Assembly (NCBI RefSeq): GCF_037975245.1
Contig: NC_092574.1
Location: 11,993,213 to 12,057,212, forward strand
Length of the DNA stretch: 64,000 nucleotides
Direction: 5' to 3'
Source: Apostichopus japonicus
Lineage: Eukaryota; Echinodermata; Holothuroidea; Aspidochirotida; Stichopodidae
Shown here: positions 62,143 through 64,000 of the stretch, piece after piece
How the letters are laid out: each line of letters opens with the position of its first letter
How positions within the stretch are numbered: the stretch's first letter is position 1
Program-made: the position numbers and the translations under genes
The notes under the pieces: generated by a model
What the model saw: the letters and a program-made list of their open reading frames with translations, nothing else
Database searches by the model: none
What the model was told of the DNA's origin: nothing

Positions 62143-62520
62143 TAACTCACCTGAAACTATACTTGATATGGTTGGGTCATTTTGGAGAGAAAATAACTGT
62201 AGCTTCGTAGTTTTTCGTGCAATTGGCTCTTGCTGTAGGTTGTCTCATCGTGAAATCGCGTATTTCTTAGGGGTGTCCGAACTTCGCAGTGTTCCAAACT
62301 TCGCAAAACTGACTATACTACTACTGTACTAGCCTATGTCTCTCGGTGTATTAGTTGCCTTAGTTTGTAGTACTCGTAGTAGTAGGCCTAGCTAGCATGA
62401 TCTATCGAACAATATCACAATGAAGCCTACGGCAGACCAAACACTTCGGCCGGAAAACAGTATGCAGTAGCCTAAATAGTAAATATATAACGTTAGTCGT
62501 TAGCATAATTTGCTGCCTAC

Positions 62521-62629
62521 CTTCTCGTATGATCTGCCATGCCAGTAAATAATCCGCGAAGGTAGCATTGGTCATTTTGTCGATCCCCGATCTCTGTTCC
62601 AGTAGATCGTTTTTGGAGACCCAGTCCAC
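62521..62629 (-). CDS. Candidate first coding exon on the minus strand
   Basis: Met at 62629 begins MDWVSKNDLLEQRSGIDKMT, then FADYLLAWQIIREG. It ends at donor CGAGAAG/GTAGGC, phase 1. It looks like coding sequence with a clean donor and sits 320 bp inside the right end of the 11.2-kb element, a position typical for the first exon of a transposon gene. Function not recognised. Confidence 0.35.
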
Positions 62630-62953
62630 GTACGTAGCACCAGCTCAAGTACACTTTTCATTTCATGTCCGTTTTGTCGCTCACTGCTTTTGGCATCGGG
62701 ACCCACAATAAAGCAACCTGTGCCTTCCACCTCAACAGCGCGGCGACGCGGCCGCAATATACACGTTGCGTGTGTTATGCTACCACTGCATGAAACTGTG
62801 CTATATATTACGTATATTTACATACAGGGTACACTGTACACTGGCAGTAACAGTATATTACAAATACCGTGTCACGTGATTAACGGTGAACCATCGAAAC
62901 ATATGAAATTGGCCCGCCCTCTAAAAATGTCCTAGCTGAGAGTGTGCTTTTAA

Positions 62954-63465
62954 GTGTAGCAATACACCACTATGATAAATTGTATATATCTTTGGGGCGT
63001 ACCAGTACGCCCCAACCAGTTAAGTGTAGCAATACACCACTATGATAAATTGTGTATATCTTTGGGGCGTACCAGTACGCCCCAACCAGTTAAGTGTAGC
63101 AATACACCACTATGATAAATTGTATATATCTTTGGGGCGTACCAGTACGCCCCAACCAGTTAAGTGTTGAAATATACCACTATGATAAATTGTATATATC
63201 TTTGGGGCGTACCAGTACGCCCCAACCAGTTAAGTGTAGCAAGACACCACTATGATTAATTGTATATATCTTTGGGGCGTACCAGTACGCCCCAACCAGT
63301 TAAGTGTTGAAATATACCACTATGATAAATTGTATATACAGTATCTTTGGGGCGTACCAGTACGCCCCAACCAGTTCAGTGTAGCTATACACCACTATGA
63401 TAAATTGTATATATCTTTGGGGCGTACCAGTACGCCCCAACCAGTTAAGTGTAGCAATACACCAC
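62954..63465. repeat. 70-bp hairpin satellite, right array (7 units)
   Basis: Seven units continuing the left array in the same orientation, starting mid-unit at GTGTAGCAATACACC. One unit has a short CAGTA insertion near 63338. Confidence 0.93.
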
Positions 63466-63604
63466 AGAGAAAATTATGTGTGTTTCTCAAAACTACATAT
63501 CTTTTTTTACACAAGTTGTTGCAAGAAAATAAGAGTACACACTGCCCAATCAATAATATGTGTAAAACATAAGGTTTCCTAGTTATTCAGCTCAAATTCT
63601 TTAT

Positions 63605-63962
63605 CTATAGCTGCATATTTTTTTTTTTCAAGTCACAGACTTCCCTCTTTGGAAGGCGATTTTTATGGGTTAAATTAAAGTCCCAGAACATTAAGGAATG
63701 GAGAGAAACTGATGATGTGTATGGCTGCTTATTTCTTCCTTGGCCACAGTCTAGTAGTTTCCAGTCTCCAATCCAGGATCCCTTCATCCAATGTAAAATA
63801 ACCTCATACTTTTAAATTTTAGTGACTTCTCCGAAGTATGGTCTTGAATCAATGAGGTTTACGGCTGCTATATTCCCAACTTGAATATAGTCAGATACTT
63901 CAATAACTTCTTTAGAAAAGTTATAACATTTATATATATCACCACTCTGAAGATCTTCAACT
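63605..63962 (-). pseudogene. Conserved-looking C-terminal exon with one in-frame TAA
   Basis: The acceptor CTTGCTTTTAG (phase 2) opens RVEDLQSGDIYKCYNFSK. It then reads EVSDYIQVGNIAAVNLIDSR and PYFGEVTKI, followed by TAA at 63812-63814. The same frame continues KYEVILHWMKGSWIGDWK, SLMFWDFNLTHKNRLPKR and stops at 63605. The pattern V-G-x-x-A-A-V...PYFGEV...V-x-x-H-W-x-x-G-S-W-x-x-x-W-K resembles a small Tudor/BAH-like module at the end of many uncharacterised invertebrate proteins. Open frame on both sides of one stop suggests a young pseudogene, readthrough or a base error. Confidence 0.45.
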
Positions 63963-64000
63963 CTAAAAGCAAGGAGCAGAAGGGCAGAAGGACAGAAGAT

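Larger units (their letters stand above)
51748..62949. mobile_element. 11.2-kb DNA transposon with TTAA target duplication
   Basis: The left end AGGCACACTCTCAGCTAGGA (51748-51767) and the reverse complement of the right end, AAGCACACTCTCAGCTAGGA (62949 inward), match at 19 of 20 positions. TTAA lies outside both ends (51744-51747 and 62950-62953). The satellite unit CCAGTTAAGTGTAGC is split exactly at its TTAA, and removing the element restores a normal unit. TTAA duplications are made by piggyBac and Kolobok families; no transposase was recognised, so the class is open. The interior contains nested repeats, a frameshifted SGNH-like ORF and candidate minus-strand exons. Confidence 0.85.

Noticed and set aside
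61691-62332. Overlapping Gly/Pro/Trp-rich ORFs on both strands
   Set aside because: Produced by GGGCCCAATTGGG words, open in nearly all frames, with no domain.
51222-63465. Regular 70-bp repeats that superficially resemble a CRISPR array
   Set aside because: Whole units repeat, with no unique spacers between short repeats, and the context is eukaryotic.

Overview
This is eukaryotic DNA: intron-rich, AT-rich and loaded with satellites and transposons, with no bacterial-type gene layout. Complement-type exons point to a deuterostome invertebrate. A factor B-like gene with five CCP modules (not the three of vertebrate factor B/C2) is the echinoderm arrangement, so I infer an echinoderm, with a sea cucumber as best guess. 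The exons were assembled by hand from splice sites, intron phases and domain motifs. Nothing was searched against a database.

Layout. 1.3-3.5 kb (minus strand): four phase-compatible exons of a C3/alpha-2-macroglobulin-type thioester protein (TEP), covering the MG2-MG3 boundary. 3.6-8.6 kb: retroelement debris. It includes a Penelope-like endonuclease fragment, a palindrome with two opposed hammerhead-like cores, and a tRNA-like element carrying a canonical hammerhead ribozyme. 9.1-34.6 kb (plus strand): a complement factor B-like gene. Its order is signal-peptide exon, five CCP exons (all phase 1-1), a VWA domain on four exons, then serine-protease exons with the His (TAAHC) and Asp (NDIAL) motifs. 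The Ser exon was not found. The introns hold a 64-bp satellite (2.5 kb), a 23-bp minisatellite grown from the gene's own splice donor (1.6 kb), a 0.5-kb polypyrimidine hexamer tract, a complete non-autonomous hAT element and a 112-bp satellite.

35.6-51.2 kb is sparse. It holds two exons of a P2RX7-C-terminal-like gene, a THAP-like exon fragment, a tRNA-derived SINE and several small tandem repeats. 51.2-63.5 kb: a 70-bp hairpin-rich tandem array interrupted by an 11.2-kb element that has 20-bp inverted termini and a TTAA target duplication. Inside it are a frameshifted SGNH-hydrolase-like ORF, retroelement scraps, two copies of a GGGCCCAATTGGG-type repeat and candidate minus-strand exons. The right edge (63.6-63.96 kb, minus) holds a conserved-looking coding exon with one in-frame stop.

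How it fits together: a TEP/C3-like protein and factor B are the two partners of an alternative-pathway C3 convertase, and here their exons lie on opposite strands within about 6 kb. The factor B-like copy looks impaired: an in-frame TAA at the expected MIDAS threonine, an altered DxSxS motif, a frame break at a C14 run and no visible catalytic-Ser exon. It is either a decaying paralogue or one damaged by assembly errors; re-reading the C14 run and the TAA in raw reads or cDNA would decide.
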